NCBI GenBank assembly: GCA_965216905.1
Contig: OZ244213.1
Span: 372,001-436,000 of the forward strand
Direction of reading: 5' to 3'
Length of the DNA stretch: 64,000 nucleotides
DNA from: G965216905 sp965216905
GTDB lineage: Bacteria; Actinomycetota; Acidimicrobiia; Spongiisociales; ZC4RG35
Shown: one piece after another, positions 36,401-45,019 of the stretch
How positions within the stretch are numbered: position 1 is the first letter of the stretch
How the letters are laid out: each line of letters opens with the position of its first letter
Translations under genes and position numbers: made by a program
The notes under the pieces: model-generated
What the model was told of the DNA's origin: nothing
What the model saw: the letters and a program-made list of their open reading frames with translations, nothing else
Databases searched by the model: none

Positions 36401-36512
36401 CGTGACATCGTGGACTGATGCGAGCGAGGGAGGGTGGCATCTGGGTGCCGTCACCCACCACGGGCCGAAGGGGCCGATCGGCGTGACCCTGGTCGAGGTC
36501 GACAACCGCTGA
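33480..36512 (+). CDS. Large secreted subtilisin-like serine protease
   Basis: The 1010-residue protease is of the S8 family. It has a basic N-terminus and signal peptide (about 1-55), an inhibitor I9 prodomain (about 65-160) and the catalytic domain with Asp196 (VIDSG), His277 (DGHGTH), Asn377 (SAGND) and Ser595 (GTSMSSPH). A PA insert lies inside it (about 420-530). A fibronectin-like domain (about 690-790) and a C-terminal PPC-like domain (ADADLDLYLYDADGN) follow. This layout resembles plant cucumisin-type subtilases. It is probably secreted and self-processing. GGGGAG precedes ATG 33480. Confidence 0.93.
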   Translation: MRGTAERSGDEATDRERVGPVPTRGRQALRTRLAAILMSVVLVGGLAPSGDAGATESARAGYSAGRYVVVLREPPIIASSGTRFEPGRDAPGLASAERLILDAQARLMVNSGVATASVTHRYTHSLNGFAAELSAVQAERLAASGDVWMLLPDVLRQPHSVPLARSGRLGAATGAGADGRVPPEIDGRGVVIGVIDSGIWPEHPSFADDGSHPAPPITLDGSERSACAFGNSAHNAADEPFDCNNKLIGARQMLDTYRAVLGVEIDEYDSARDDDGHGTHTASIAAGNDGVTADVLGIPRGEISGVAPGAHIVAYKALGNRGGYTSDLAAAIDQAVADGVDVINYSIGSGAGGPGADDIAFLFAVDAGVHVVTSAGNDGPEGGTVGNPGSMPWLLTVGAAVGPTQYQGIVHLGNRQKLVGASITGGSDGRFELVDAAHAGGDLCLPGDLDEDLVRGRIVLCRRGGIARTLKSRAVADAGGVGMVLYNVTSDQDRYTDTHLIPTVHLDMSDGLAVKEYIEMNRQPPTARLFGGNTVEVENASTVTAFSSRGPNADADVIKPDLVAAGHQVLAGYSPTPDPDTSAPGELFSALSGTSMSSPHVAGLAALLHQVHPNWSPAAVKSALMTTADPEMTSHDAATPTSPFDVGSGLVDRGGSIDPGIVYDAGFIDYLGWLCGAHRSVFADADTTCGTLEEGGVSTDPSDLNYPSIAVAALAGTQTLTRTLTNVGDRYETYRAVVDAPPGYRVDVMPRRVELAPDDSLPVTITITAVKTNLDAWSFGSLTWRGDGRVVRSPIAVRSVALGAPDEVRGTGSDGAVTIPVDFGYTGAYRATAHGLQPATPTVGTVAQDPDQIFDPTDVAAGGAAKVSVRVEAASLLRVSLPVEAVPADADLDLYLYDADGNRLARSTSNGRDEQIDLVAPADGTYDVYVHGWTVPEAPAAFTLSTWTIGDAEAGNLQVTTQPERGEVGTTSNVVTSWTDASEGGWHLGAVTHHGPKGPIGVTLVEVDNR

Positions 36513-36535
36513 CGATCAGCCGCGACGGCCTCGAT

Positions 36536-37009
36536 TCACCGGCAGAGGAACGGCTCCCATCGGTCTCCACCCGTGTGGTAGGCGTACAGGTCTCCGGCGT
36601 GCTCCAGCACGATGCGCGATCCGTCGATCGGCCCGTCCGGGTAGGACCGCCCCGGTTCCGGACAGCCGAGGGCAGCATTCGGCCAGGTGACCAGTTCGGC
36701 GCTGACCAACCCGATCGTCTCCTTCGGGACCTCCAGCTCGGAAGCCAGGTCGGCGATCGCAATGTCGGCAAGGCCTCGCAACCCGGGATCGACGCCGGTA
36801 CCTGGCACGACCTCGGATGCCGCCCTGGTGGTGGGGACGGGGTTGAGGTCGTCGCGGGTGATCGAGAGCGTCGAGCGGTCCGGCGCCACGGTGGACGGCG
36901 TCGAATCGGCCTCGGAGGAATCGGCAGACTCGACCGGTCCTCCCGCACCACACGCCGTCACCGTCAGAACCAGCACGCACATCACACGGATCGACATCGA
37001 GCGGATCAT
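36536..37009 (-). CDS. Small lipoprotein with LGCPEPG-type domain
   Basis: The 157-residue protein has a lipoprotein signal ending in VTAC (Cys20) and a Ser/Thr/Asp linker. Its C-terminal domain shows WPNAALGCPEPG, then DGSRIVLEHAGDLYAYHTGG and a final Cys. This Cys-containing block recurs in many secreted actinobacterial proteins of unknown function. It probably sits on the outer face of the membrane. ATG 37009 is used; ATG 36997 would also keep the signal. It lies in the same direction as the FAD oxidase gene upstream. Confidence 0.7.
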   Translation of the reverse strand: MIRSMSIRVMCVLVLTVTACGAGGPVESADSSEADSTPSTVAPDRSTLSITRDDLNPVPTTRAASEVVPGTGVDPGLRGLADIAIADLASELEVPKETIGLVSAELVTWPNAALGCPEPGRSYPDGPIDGSRIVLEHAGDLYAYHTGGDRWEPFLCR

Positions 37010-37053
37010 GACAGGATTTTGGACGCTTGGATCGGCTGAATCGGTTCCGAGAC

Positions 37054-38463
37054 TCAGTGGCCGGTGAGCCGCTCGACGATCGGGCCGGCGACCCGAGACC
37101 CGCGTGACGTCTCGAATTCGCGATCGTCGGCGGCCTGGGCGAGTCGGCGCCCCAGGTTCACGCCCAGCCACCGGAGCGGTTCGGGCTCCCATCGCGGTGA
37201 GCGATGCTCCACCCACGGCAACGTGGTCCGCTCGGTTCGCTCATCGAGCACCAGGTCCGCCAGCGTGCGACCTGCGAGGTTGGAGGTCGACACACCGGCA
37301 CCGACGTACCCGCCGGCTCTGGCCATCCCGGTCTCGCGGTTCCATTGGACCGAGGCGGCGAAGTCGCGCGGTATCGCAACGGCACCACCCCAGGTGTGCG
37401 TGATCCTGGCACCGGCGGTCTCGGGAAACAGCCAGTGGAGCACCCTCATGATGGCTTCGTGAGTGCGATCATCGCGCTCGTAGCGTTCGGACATCGCCGA
37501 GCCGAAGTGGTACGGAGCACCCCGGCCTCCAAAGGCGATGCGCCCGTCTGCCGTCCGCTGGCCGTAGATCACGTTGTGTCTGGCATCGGAGAAGGTCTGG
37601 CGATCATCGAGGCCGATCGCCTCCCACAACGAATCGTCGAGCGGTTCGGTGGCGATCATCAACGAGTAGATCGGGACCCGCTCCCGCCGCCGCCCCGGCA
37701 TCTGTGAAGCGAACGCCTCGACACAGTCGAGGATCCATCGCCCATAGACCCGTCCACGATCGGTCTCGACGACGCCCGGCTCCATCGATATCGCCCTCGT
37801 CCCCTCGTACAGCTCCACGCCCCGGCGCTCGACGGTCGACGCCAGCCCGCGAGCCAGCGCGGCTGGTTGGAGCACCGCACAGTGCGGCGTGACCAGACCG
37901 CCCAGGGCCGGTGCCGAACGCACGTGCCGGGACAGCTCCTGCGCTTCCAACCACCGATAGTCGTCCTCGCCGAGACCCAAGGTTCGGTACCAGCGAATCT
38001 CCTCGTGCAGCCGGTGCACCTGAGGCTCCGAGGTCGCCAGGTTGATGCTGCCGCCCTTGCGAAACTCGCAGTCGATCCCCTCAGCGGCGCTGACGCGGCC
38101 CACCTCGTCGATGCTCTCCCAGACCGCTCGGTACTGACGGACGACCTCGCCGGGCGCAAAGTGAGAAGGACGCATCGAGAACTCCCCCGAGCACCACCCG
38201 CCATTCCGGCCGGATGCCCCGAAACCGGCGATCTCCGCCTCGATCACACAGACATCGAGATGGGGAGCGCGGGTGGCGAGGTAGTACGCCGCCCAGAGCC
38301 CGGTATAACCGGCCCCGACGATGACCACGTCACACCGGCGCTCTCCGTCCAGCCGACGCCGAAGAGCCAACGGGTCCGACTCGGCCACCTGATCGAGCCA
38401 CAGGCTGAGGTTCCGATATCGGCCAGAATCCCGTTCGAATTCCCACCCGGATGCGACGTCCAT
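37054..38463 (-). CDS. FAD-dependent amine oxidase, PuuB/DAO-like
   Basis: This roughly 469-residue flavoenzyme has an N-terminal Rossmann motif (VVIVGAGYTGLWAAYYL) and GASGRNGGWCSGE, the block found in gamma-glutamylputrescine oxidase and related glycine-oxidase-fold enzymes. A C-terminal GYVGAGVSTSNLAGRTLADL binds FAD. It would oxidise a primary or secondary amine to an aldehyde or imine with H2O2 release. It lies near agmatinase-like and PotABCD-like genes, which supports a polyamine-derived substrate. Start ATG 38463 has TATCGT 11 bases upstream; GTG 38499 is possible. Confidence 0.85.
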   Translation of the reverse strand: MDVASGWEFERDSGRYRNLSLWLDQVAESDPLALRRRLDGERRCDVVIVGAGYTGLWAAYYLATRAPHLDVCVIEAEIAGFGASGRNGGWCSGEFSMRPSHFAPGEVVRQYRAVWESIDEVGRVSAAEGIDCEFRKGGSINLATSEPQVHRLHEEIRWYRTLGLGEDDYRWLEAQELSRHVRSAPALGGLVTPHCAVLQPAALARGLASTVERRGVELYEGTRAISMEPGVVETDRGRVYGRWILDCVEAFASQMPGRRRERVPIYSLMIATEPLDDSLWEAIGLDDRQTFSDARHNVIYGQRTADGRIAFGGRGAPYHFGSAMSERYERDDRTHEAIMRVLHWLFPETAGARITHTWGGAVAIPRDFAASVQWNRETGMARAGGYVGAGVSTSNLAGRTLADLVLDERTERTTLPWVEHRSPRWEPEPLRWLGVNLGRRLAQAADDREFETSRGSRVAGPIVERLTGH

Positions 38464-38549
38464 ATCGGATCGAGACGATAGCGACGAGTCCCGACCCACC
38501 GATCATCGGTCGTCAAGGAACAGCCCCTCCATCCCGATACTGAACAGTG

Positions 38550-39479
38550 ATGTTTCACAAGACCTCATCGCCCGGCCCACTCCCCTGGCGAACCGCCGGT
38601 TCCCTGCTCGCCACCGGTGCACTCATCGCCGCGTGTGGCGGCGTCGCAACCGACGCCGCTCCCGCGATCGACGCCACCGTCACGACCCAGACGACACTTC
38701 CGGCTCCGCCCTCGAATCCGATGGCGACCACGACGACCGAAACCACCCACGCCGCCGAGGAGCCCGAGCGCGAGGCGTCGATCGCGCCGACGCAAGCGGG
38801 TCCGGATACTCCACCGACCCCGATCGCGCGCCTGAGACGATTTCGCTGGGAGGTCGCCAGCGTGGTCACCGACGACCGACGCCAGGTCGTGTATGTGGAG
38901 AGCAACGGATACTTCGACGACGGCGCCTTCGAGTGCGACCTCACCGTGCGACGTCTGAACCGGACGGCGGTCTTGGATCTGGTGGGAACCAGGGACGGAC
39001 GCGCCTATCTCAACCGGAACGAGGGACGCGGACTCGAGATCGTCGAGCGCGGTGAGACGAGAGACGAGGACGCGCCGCCGACCGACGAGGAGATCTACGA
39101 CGCCAACCTGGCGTTCTGTCCCGGTGCGGGACCGTTCTGGGATGACCTGGGGGTGGATGGGGAGCTGATCTCCTCACCGAACGTCGTCGACCGCAACGAT
39201 GAGGTGGTCCGCCGAGTCGACCTGACCGCCATCCCGGCCATCCGTGGGTTCCTCAGCCCCCTCGGTCCACCTGGCCAGACCACGTACGATCGATTCACCG
39301 TGTTCGTCACCGAGGAGGGCGGCTGGATCAACGCCATCGAGATGTCGGCGAAAGTCAGCGCCGAAGCCGTCGGCGAGCTGGCCGATCGTGAGCCGGGGCC
39401 GACGGGCCGGCTGGACGTCCGGATCGACATCCTCGACGCCGACGACCCCGAGATCGAAGTGGACGACCCCGAGTCGTGA
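38550..39479 (+). CDS. Lipoprotein of unknown function
   Basis: The roughly 309-residue protein has a lipoprotein signal (hydrophobic 17-28, Cys29 in LIAAC), then a Thr-rich linker (35-70) and a mature domain. In that domain QVVYVESNGYFDDGAFECDLTVRR and a later TYDRFTVFVTEEGGWINAIEMSAK alternate in beta-strand fashion. The shape recalls LppX/LprG-like lipid-binding lipoproteins, but no signature confirms it. ATG 38550 or GTG 38547 may be used. It is divergent from the FAD oxidase. Confidence 0.7.
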   Translation: MFHKTSSPGPLPWRTAGSLLATGALIAACGGVATDAAPAIDATVTTQTTLPAPPSNPMATTTTETTHAAEEPEREASIAPTQAGPDTPPTPIARLRRFRWEVASVVTDDRRQVVYVESNGYFDDGAFECDLTVRRLNRTAVLDLVGTRDGRAYLNRNEGRGLEIVERGETRDEDAPPTDEEIYDANLAFCPGAGPFWDDLGVDGELISSPNVVDRNDEVVRRVDLTAIPAIRGFLSPLGPPGQTTYDRFTVFVTEEGGWINAIEMSAKVSAEAVGELADREPGPTGRLDVRIDILDADDPEIEVDDPES

Positions 39480-39491
39480 CCGACGGGACGC

Positions 39492-39719
39492 TCAGCCCGA
39501 CTTGATCGTGCCGTAGAAGCCGCCGAAGAAGCCGCCGATCAGCACGCCCGGAAGCACGGCCGTCACCAATGACTCCGCCAGTCCCCGACCGCCCAGCAGG
39601 AGGGCGGCCACCACCCCGAGGTAGGCCACCGGCAGGGCAACCCCGGCTCCCATGGCCACCGCTCTCGCCATCCGCCTTCCCTGCTCCTCATCGTCGTGAT
39701 GGCTGTCGACCTCGCTCAC
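39492..39719 (-). CDS. Small two-helix membrane protein
   Basis: The 75-residue protein has an acidic, His-containing N-terminus (SEVDSHHDDEEQGRR) and two hydrophobic helices (about 22-40 and 48-70), the second Gly-rich (GVLIGGFFGGFYG). GTG 39719 has GAGGA six bases upstream, which decides the start. It diverges from the agmatinase-like gene. No function can be assigned. Confidence 0.65.
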   Translation of the reverse strand: MSEVDSHHDDEEQGRRMARAVAMGAGVALPVAYLGVVAALLLGGRGLAESLVTAVLPGVLIGGFFGGFYGTIKSG

Positions 39720-39812
39720 GTTTCTGTCCTCCGTCGGTGTCACGTCGAGGAGATGGTGCCACATCCGGCCGAGCCCGTCCGACACCTGCGGCGGGGCACC
39801 GGATCTGCCGGG

Positions 39813-39818
39813 TACCGT
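39813..39818 (+). promoter_or_regulatory. -10 box of leaderless agmatinase-like transcript
   Basis: TACCGT ends eight bases before ATG 39827. Confidence 0.4.
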
Positions 39819-39826
39819 TGGGCCCG

Positions 39827-40852
39827 ATGGACACCGAACCCACCGCACACACACCGTACGAGAAGCGGGCGAAGGAGATCCCGTTCGCCACGGCCGAGTA
39901 CCTTTCGTTCGCCGCTCGCCAGTCGTTCCTGGGTGTGCCGGCTCTCCGGTTCGACGATCTCGACGACCATCCCGGACGGGTGGTGATCGTCGGCGCTCCG
40001 TTCGACTGGGGGACGACGCATCGTCCCGGAGCGCGGTTCGGTCCACGGGCCATCCGCAGCGCCGACTACGGCGCCATGGACGGGTACCGACCCCATCTCC
40101 CGACCGGAATCGACTCGCTGGGAGCGCTCGGAGTCGCCGACGTCGGCGACGTCTACGTCGTGCCCGGCCAGACCGAGCTCTCGCTTCAACGGATCACCGA
40201 GGCGGTCGAGCGGGTCGCCCGGACCGGCAAGGTCCCGATCGTCTTGGGCGGCGACCACACCGTCACGTTCTCCAACGCCTCTGGTGTCGCCAACGTCGTG
40301 GGTCACGGCAACGTCGGCCTGATCCACTTCGACGCGCATGCCGACACCGGCAGCCTCCAGAACGGACAGCTCTACGGGCACGGAACCCCCATGCGTCGTC
40401 TGATCGAGTCCGGTGCCGTACCCGGACATCGGTTCGTTCAGATCGGGCTCCGCGGCTACTGGCCGGAACCCGATGTGATCCAGTGGATGCGTGACCAGGA
40501 CATGCGCTGCTACATGATGAGTGACATCGTCGATCGGGGCCTCGACGTCGTCGTCGACGAGGCGGTCGACCATGCGTTGAGCGGGGGCGCCGAAGGCGTC
40601 TTCATCTCGGTCGACATCGACGTCGCCGACCCGGCATTCGCTCCGGGCACCGGAACACCTGAGCCCGGTGGTCTGACGTCCCGCCAGCTGCTCGACACCG
40701 TTCGGAGGCTTGCCCGAGACCTCGAGGTGGTGGGCGCCGATGTCGTCGAGGTCGCCCCCGGCTACGACCAGTCCGAGATAACCGCCTACCTGGCCAACCG
40801 GGTGGTTCTCGAGCTGTGCAACGGGATGGCCGAACGCGCCGCCGCCGGCTGA
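39827..40852 (+). CDS. Ureohydrolase, agmatinase-like
   Basis: The 341-residue enzyme has all manganese ligands of the arginase/agmatinase family: GGDHT (His144), FDAHAD (Asp169, His171, Asp173) and SVDIDVADPAFAPGTGTPEPGG (Asp263, Asp265). It would release urea from agmatine, guanidinobutyrate or a related guanidino compound. The TGTPEPGG form fits agmatinase and guanidinobutyrase rather than arginase. It converges with the permease genes of the polyamine-type transporter, so agmatine-to-putrescine is a fair guess. Confidence 0.9.
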   Translation: MDTEPTAHTPYEKRAKEIPFATAEYLSFAARQSFLGVPALRFDDLDDHPGRVVIVGAPFDWGTTHRPGARFGPRAIRSADYGAMDGYRPHLPTGIDSLGALGVADVGDVYVVPGQTELSLQRITEAVERVARTGKVPIVLGGDHTVTFSNASGVANVVGHGNVGLIHFDAHADTGSLQNGQLYGHGTPMRRLIESGAVPGHRFVQIGLRGYWPEPDVIQWMRDQDMRCYMMSDIVDRGLDVVVDEAVDHALSGGAEGVFISVDIDVADPAFAPGTGTPEPGGLTSRQLLDTVRRLARDLEVVGADVVEVAPGYDQSEITAYLANRVVLELCNGMAERAAAG

Positions 40853-40891
40853 CGCTCGGGCACAGGTCAGGACCTCCTCCTCCGACCCGGG

Positions 40892-41680
40892 CTACGAGTC
40901 GGCGGTTCTCTCCCGGCGGCCCTGCAGCACCAGGAAGAGGACCGTCGCCAAGACCATCGTCCCGAAGATCATCGTCCCGAGCACATTCACTTCCGGCGGG
41001 ATACCTCGGCGCGAGGCCCCGTAGACATAGACGGGGAACGTCAACATGGAGCCGGCGTTGAAGTTGGTGATCACGAAGTCGTCGAAGCTCAGGGCGAACG
41101 CCAGCATGAACGCTGCCACGACCCCGGGCATGATCATCGGCAGCGTCACCCGCCGGAAGGTCTGCCACTCGTTGGCATACAGGTCCATTGCAGCCTCCTC
41201 GAAGTGAGCGCCCATGCCGACGATCCGCGCCCGGACCGTCACCACCGCGAAACTGACGTTGAAGAGGATGTGGCCGATCAAGACCGTTACGAAGCCCCGA
41301 TTCACCTGACCGATGATGAAGAGCGCCAGGAGCGCCGAACCCATCACCACCTCGGGAGTGGCCATCGGGAGGAACAGGAGCAGATTCGACGTCGAACGAC
41401 CGCGAAACCGGTAGCGAACCAGCGCCAGCGCGATGAGCGTGCCGAGCACCGTCGATACGAGGGCCGAGAGAAACGCGATGCTCAGGGAGTTCAGCACGGC
41501 CTGGCTGAGTCCGGGCTCACCGAATGGGTCGGACCAGTGGCGCAGGGTGAAGCCCTCCCATGAGACGTTCCTCCGCCCCTGGAAGTCGTTGAACGAGAAG
41601 GCCACCACGATGAAGACCGGCAGGAACAGGTAGACGAGTCCCAAACCGAGCAACGTCCGGTAGATGGTGCGGGCCTTCAC
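40892..41680 (-). CDS. potC: PotC-like ABC permease
   Basis: The 262-residue protein has six membrane helices and the EAA loop (EEAAMDLYANEWQTFRRVTLPMIMPGV) that contacts the ATPase. It is the second inner-membrane permease of a spermidine/putrescine-type importer. GTG 41680 overlaps the stop of the potB-like gene (GTGA). It is the last gene of the operon and converges with the ureohydrolase. Confidence 0.92.
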   Translation of the reverse strand: MKARTIYRTLLGLGLVYLFLPVFIVVAFSFNDFQGRRNVSWEGFTLRHWSDPFGEPGLSQAVLNSLSIAFLSALVSTVLGTLIALALVRYRFRGRSTSNLLLFLPMATPEVVMGSALLALFIIGQVNRGFVTVLIGHILFNVSFAVVTVRARIVGMGAHFEEAAMDLYANEWQTFRRVTLPMIMPGVVAAFMLAFALSFDDFVITNFNAGSMLTFPVYVYGASRRGIPPEVNVLGTMIFGTMVLATVLFLVLQGRRERTADS

Positions 41681-42576
41681 TGCAGCAACTCCTCGGTGCC
41701 CACCCGGCGAACGTAGACCGCGACCATCGTCACCACGATGGCCATCAGCGTGAGTGAGATGGCGGCCGCAGCCGGGTAGTCGATGATGTTGAGGAACTTC
41801 GACTGGATGACGTTGCCCATCATCGTCCACTTGCGGTTGCCCAGGAGGTCGACGTTCACGTAGTCGCCCGCCGCCGGGATGAATGTCAGCAGCGTGCCGG
41901 AGATGACGCCCGGCATCGAGAGCGGGAGCGTCACCTTCCGGAAGGCCGTCCACGAAGTGGCGTACAGGTCGTTCGCGGCTTCCAGGAGAGCGTGGTCGAT
42001 CTTGTCCAGCGCGACGTAGATGGGCAGGGTCATGAAGGCCAAGTAGTTGTAGACCAGGCCGGCGAGGACCGACCATCCCGTGGAGAGGAGTCGGCCCGTC
42101 CCGTCGGGCAGCAGGCCGACGGACTTGAACGCCGACACGACGAGGCCTTGGTCGGCGAGGATGACCCGCCACGCCAGCGTGCGGAGCAGAAACGGCACCA
42201 GCAGCGGAACCAGCAACAGCGCCAGAAACAACCCCTTCCACCGGCCGGTGTGGAAGGCGATCGCATACGCCAACGGGTAGGCCAACACGAGCCCGATGAC
42301 CGTGGCGCCGAACGCGAACAGCAGTGAGTTCCTGAGTTGTGGCAAGTAGGTCGTGAAGACCGACACGTAGCTGTCGAGATTGCCCGTGAATCGGTAGCCC
42401 TGCTCGAGCGATCCCTCCTGCAGCGACGTCGACGCCAGCTGCACCATCGGAACGAGATAGAACACCAACAACCACAGCATCCCCGGCAGCAAGAGCAGAT
42501 AGGGGATTCGGCGACGCCGGCGATCTGCCCTATCGGCGGCTTCGCTTCGGACGGCGCCTTCGGCGACCGCCGTCAT
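41677..42576 (-). CDS. potB: PotB-like ABC permease
   Basis: The 299-residue permease has a basic N-terminus, six membrane helices and an EAA loop (LEAANDLYATSWTAFRKVTLPLSMPGV). With PotC it forms the membrane channel of the importer. The start overlaps the potA-like stop and the stop overlaps the potC-like start, four bases each, so subunit ratios are set by coupled translation. Confidence 0.92.
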   Translation of the reverse strand: MTAVAEGAVRSEAADRADRRRRRIPYLLLLPGMLWLLVFYLVPMVQLASTSLQEGSLEQGYRFTGNLDSYVSVFTTYLPQLRNSLLFAFGATVIGLVLAYPLAYAIAFHTGRWKGLFLALLLVPLLVPFLLRTLAWRVILADQGLVVSAFKSVGLLPDGTGRLLSTGWSVLAGLVYNYLAFMTLPIYVALDKIDHALLEAANDLYATSWTAFRKVTLPLSMPGVISGTLLTFIPAAGDYVNVDLLGNRKWTMMGNVIQSKFLNIIDYPAAAAISLTLMAIVVTMVAVYVRRVGTEELLQ

Positions 42577-43664
42577 TCGCTCACCACGAACGTGTGTCGG
42601 GGCTCCCAGCTGACGGTCACCGAGGTCCCGGGCGCCAACCGGCGACCGTCGAGGTTCTGGGCGACCACCGCCAGCTCTCCTGCTGCCCCGGCATCGACCA
42701 GGTAGTGGGTGCTGACACCGATGAACGAGGCGTCGGTCACATTGCCCTCGATCCGGTTCTGTCGGGCAACCGGCTCGCCCGCCTCGTCGAGGTGAATCTT
42801 CTCGGGCCGCACCCCGACTCGCACACTTCCCGACTCGGGCAGCCGAGACGGTTCCGCCCAGATCCGGTCGCCACCGTCCAGCACCACCTCACCACCCACC
42901 ACTTGGCCTTCCATGAGGTTGGAGGCTCCGAGGAAGCCCGCCACGAACGGCGTGCGCGGATCGTCATAGATCTCGACGGGTTCTCCCAGCCGTTCGATGC
43001 GACCGTGGTTCATCACCGCGATCGTGTCGGCCATCGTCATGGCCTCTTCCTGGTCGTGTGTCACGTGGATGAAGGTGATGCCCACCTCTTGCTGGATCCG
43101 CTTCAGCTCGATCTGCATCTCCTTGCGGAGTTTGAGATCGAGGGCACCCAACGGTTCGTCCAGCAGCAGCACCCTCGGGTGGTTGACGAGCGCACGCGCC
43201 AGCGCCACGCGCTGTCGCTGCCCACCGGACAGCTGCCGGGGGCGTCGCTTGGCGGTATGGGAGAGCTGAACCAGTTCGAGGATCTCGCCCACCCGGCGAC
43301 TGACCTCGGTTTCCGCAGCCCTCTGCCGGCGAAGCCCAAACGCCACGTTCTCGAAGATGCTGAGGTGAGGGAACAGCGCGTAACTCTGGAACACCGTGTT
43401 CACGGGCCGCTGATACGGCTTTCGACCGGTCACGTCATCACCGTGGAGCCGGATGATCCCGGTCGTCGGTTCCTCGAAGCCGCCGATCATCCGCAGAGTG
43501 GTCGTCTTGCCACAGCCGGACGGCCCGATGACGGCGAAGAACTGGTTCTCGCCGATCTCGAGTGAGATGGAGTCGACGGCCACCACGTCGCCGAACTCCT
43601 TGCTGACGTCGACGAGCTCGACCGCCGGGATGGAGCCCGACGGTCGAGCAGCGTCGTCGCTCAT
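42573..43664 (-). CDS. potA: PotA-like ABC ATPase
   Basis: The 363-residue ATPase has Walker A GPSGCGKTTT, a Q-loop FQSYALFPH, signature LSGGQRQRVALARAL, Walker B LLLDEPLGALD and the H-loop THDQEEAM. A C-terminal TOBE domain (about 280-360) is typical of the polyamine and iron importers. It drives the PotBC-like permeases. The start overlaps the binding-protein stop by ATGA. Confidence 0.94.
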   Translation of the reverse strand: MSDDAARPSGSIPAVELVDVSKEFGDVVAVDSISLEIGENQFFAVIGPSGCGKTTTLRMIGGFEEPTTGIIRLHGDDVTGRKPYQRPVNTVFQSYALFPHLSIFENVAFGLRRQRAAETEVSRRVGEILELVQLSHTAKRRPRQLSGGQRQRVALARALVNHPRVLLLDEPLGALDLKLRKEMQIELKRIQQEVGITFIHVTHDQEEAMTMADTIAVMNHGRIERLGEPVEIYDDPRTPFVAGFLGASNLMEGQVVGGEVVLDGGDRIWAEPSRLPESGSVRVGVRPEKIHLDEAGEPVARQNRIEGNVTDASFIGVSTHYLVDAGAAGELAVVAQNLDGRRLAPGTSVTVSWEPRHTFVVSE

Positions 43665-44908
43665 ACTCCGGTTGCCTCCGCCACCGCCTCGTTCAGCGTC
43701 GTCTCTTCCTCCTCGTCGAGCGCCCGGAAGATGTAGGACTGGTCGAGCGTCGCGTCGTCCGGGAAGATGAGCGGCACGTCGACGAACTCTTCGTCGATGT
43801 CGGCCATCGCCTCCTGGGCGCCATCGACCGGCGACACATACCAAACCCAGTAGGCGAGCTCTGCGGCCACCTCGGGCCGGTAGTAGAAGTCCATCCACTT
43901 CTCGGCATTCGCCTTGTTGGAGGCGCCCTTCGGGATGAGCATGTTGTCCGTCCAGATGATCACGCCCTCCTCGGGGAACGCGAATTGGATCTGGGGACTG
44001 TCCTCTTGGTTGGCGAAGATGTCGCCCGACCATCCCGCCGTGACGGCGAGATCACCGTTGATGAGCGCATCGATGTACTCATTGCCGTACACCTGGCGAA
44101 GCTGGCCGTCGGCGATCATCTTGCCGAGCTCGTCCGCCGCCTCGAGCATCTCATCGAGGGAGGCGGTCGAGGGGTCCTTTCCTTGCATCAACAGCACCAC
44201 GCCGATCGAGTCGGGATAGCCCCCGATCAAGCCCACCTTGCCCGCGAACTTCGGATCCTTCAGCGCCTGCCACGAATCCAGGTCTCCACCGGTCTGGTCG
44301 ATGTCGTAGGCGAGGCCGGTGAAACCGGACTGCCATGGCAGCGTGTACTGCCGCTCCGGGTCGAAGCTCGGGGCCTGCAGCGCGTCCACCAGGTTGGCCG
44401 CATTCGGCACGTTGGCCCGGTCGATCTCCTCGGCGAACCCGAGCCGGAGCATCCGGGCGGCCATGTAGTCGGTGAGGACCACGATGTCGAAGCCCGTCGG
44501 CTGGCCCGCCGCCAGCTGCGCCTGGTATTTGCCGAACCACTCCTCGTTGGAGTTCACACCTTCGGTGTAGGTGACCTCGATCCCGGTCTCCGCCTCGAAC
44601 TCGTCGATGGTCGACGTCCCGTCCGGCGAGTCCTCGGTGGTGTCGATGTAGAGGATCCAGTTGTCGACGAACAGTTCGGATCCCGATTCCGCCGGTGCGG
44701 CCGTTCCCGCCGAACTGATCGCCGTCGCCGAGTCGGCGGTCCCTTCGATTCCGCAGGCCGACAGGAGCGCGGGACCTCCCATGAGTACGGCGCCCGCTCC
44801 TCCCACTCGTCGGAGAAAGTCTCGCCGGCTGATGCCGTTGCGGACGGCCGCGGCCATCAGGGCATCCATCGATCCCGTTCGTCGAATTGGTGTTCTTCTC
44901 GGTGTCAT
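43661..44908 (-). CDS. potD: PotD-like substrate-binding lipoprotein (Tat signal)
   Basis: The 415-residue protein begins with a twin-arginine signal (SRRDFLRR, Arg28-Arg29) and a lipobox (LLSAC). It is thus folded before export and anchored outside. The mature domain (DNWILYIDTTEDSP...EFEAETGIEVTYTE) resembles spermidine/putrescine-binding proteins (PF13416). It presents substrate to the PotBC-like channel. A -10 at 44962-44967 suggests that transcription of the transporter part can start here, apart from the enzyme genes. Confidence 0.9.
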   Translation of the reverse strand: MTPRRTPIRRTGSMDALMAAAVRNGISRRDFLRRVGGAGAVLMGGPALLSACGIEGTADSATAISSAGTAAPAESGSELFVDNWILYIDTTEDSPDGTSTIDEFEAETGIEVTYTEGVNSNEEWFGKYQAQLAAGQPTGFDIVVLTDYMAARMLRLGFAEEIDRANVPNAANLVDALQAPSFDPERQYTLPWQSGFTGLAYDIDQTGGDLDSWQALKDPKFAGKVGLIGGYPDSIGVVLLMQGKDPSTASLDEMLEAADELGKMIADGQLRQVYGNEYIDALINGDLAVTAGWSGDIFANQEDSPQIQFAFPEEGVIIWTDNMLIPKGASNKANAEKWMDFYYRPEVAAELAYWVWYVSPVDGAQEAMADIDEEFVDVPLIFPDDATLDQSYIFRALDEEEETTLNEAVAEATGV

Positions 44909-44961
44909 GTCCTCCGTCTCCTCTCGTCCTTCCAGCCTCCCGGCAAACTCACCGGGCAGGG

Positions 44962-44967
44962 ATTGTA
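44962..44967 (-). promoter_or_regulatory. -10 box of the potD-like gene
   Basis: TACAAT on the minus strand is part of CATACAAT, about 50 bases before the ATG. A 5-bp hairpin (44939-44943 with 44952-44956) lies at the 5' end of the expected leader. The -35 is weak. Confidence 0.45.
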
Positions 44968-45019
44968 TGGATCGTGCCCCCAGTTCGTCGCCAAAGCCCC
45001 GACGATTGGCACCGAGGCG

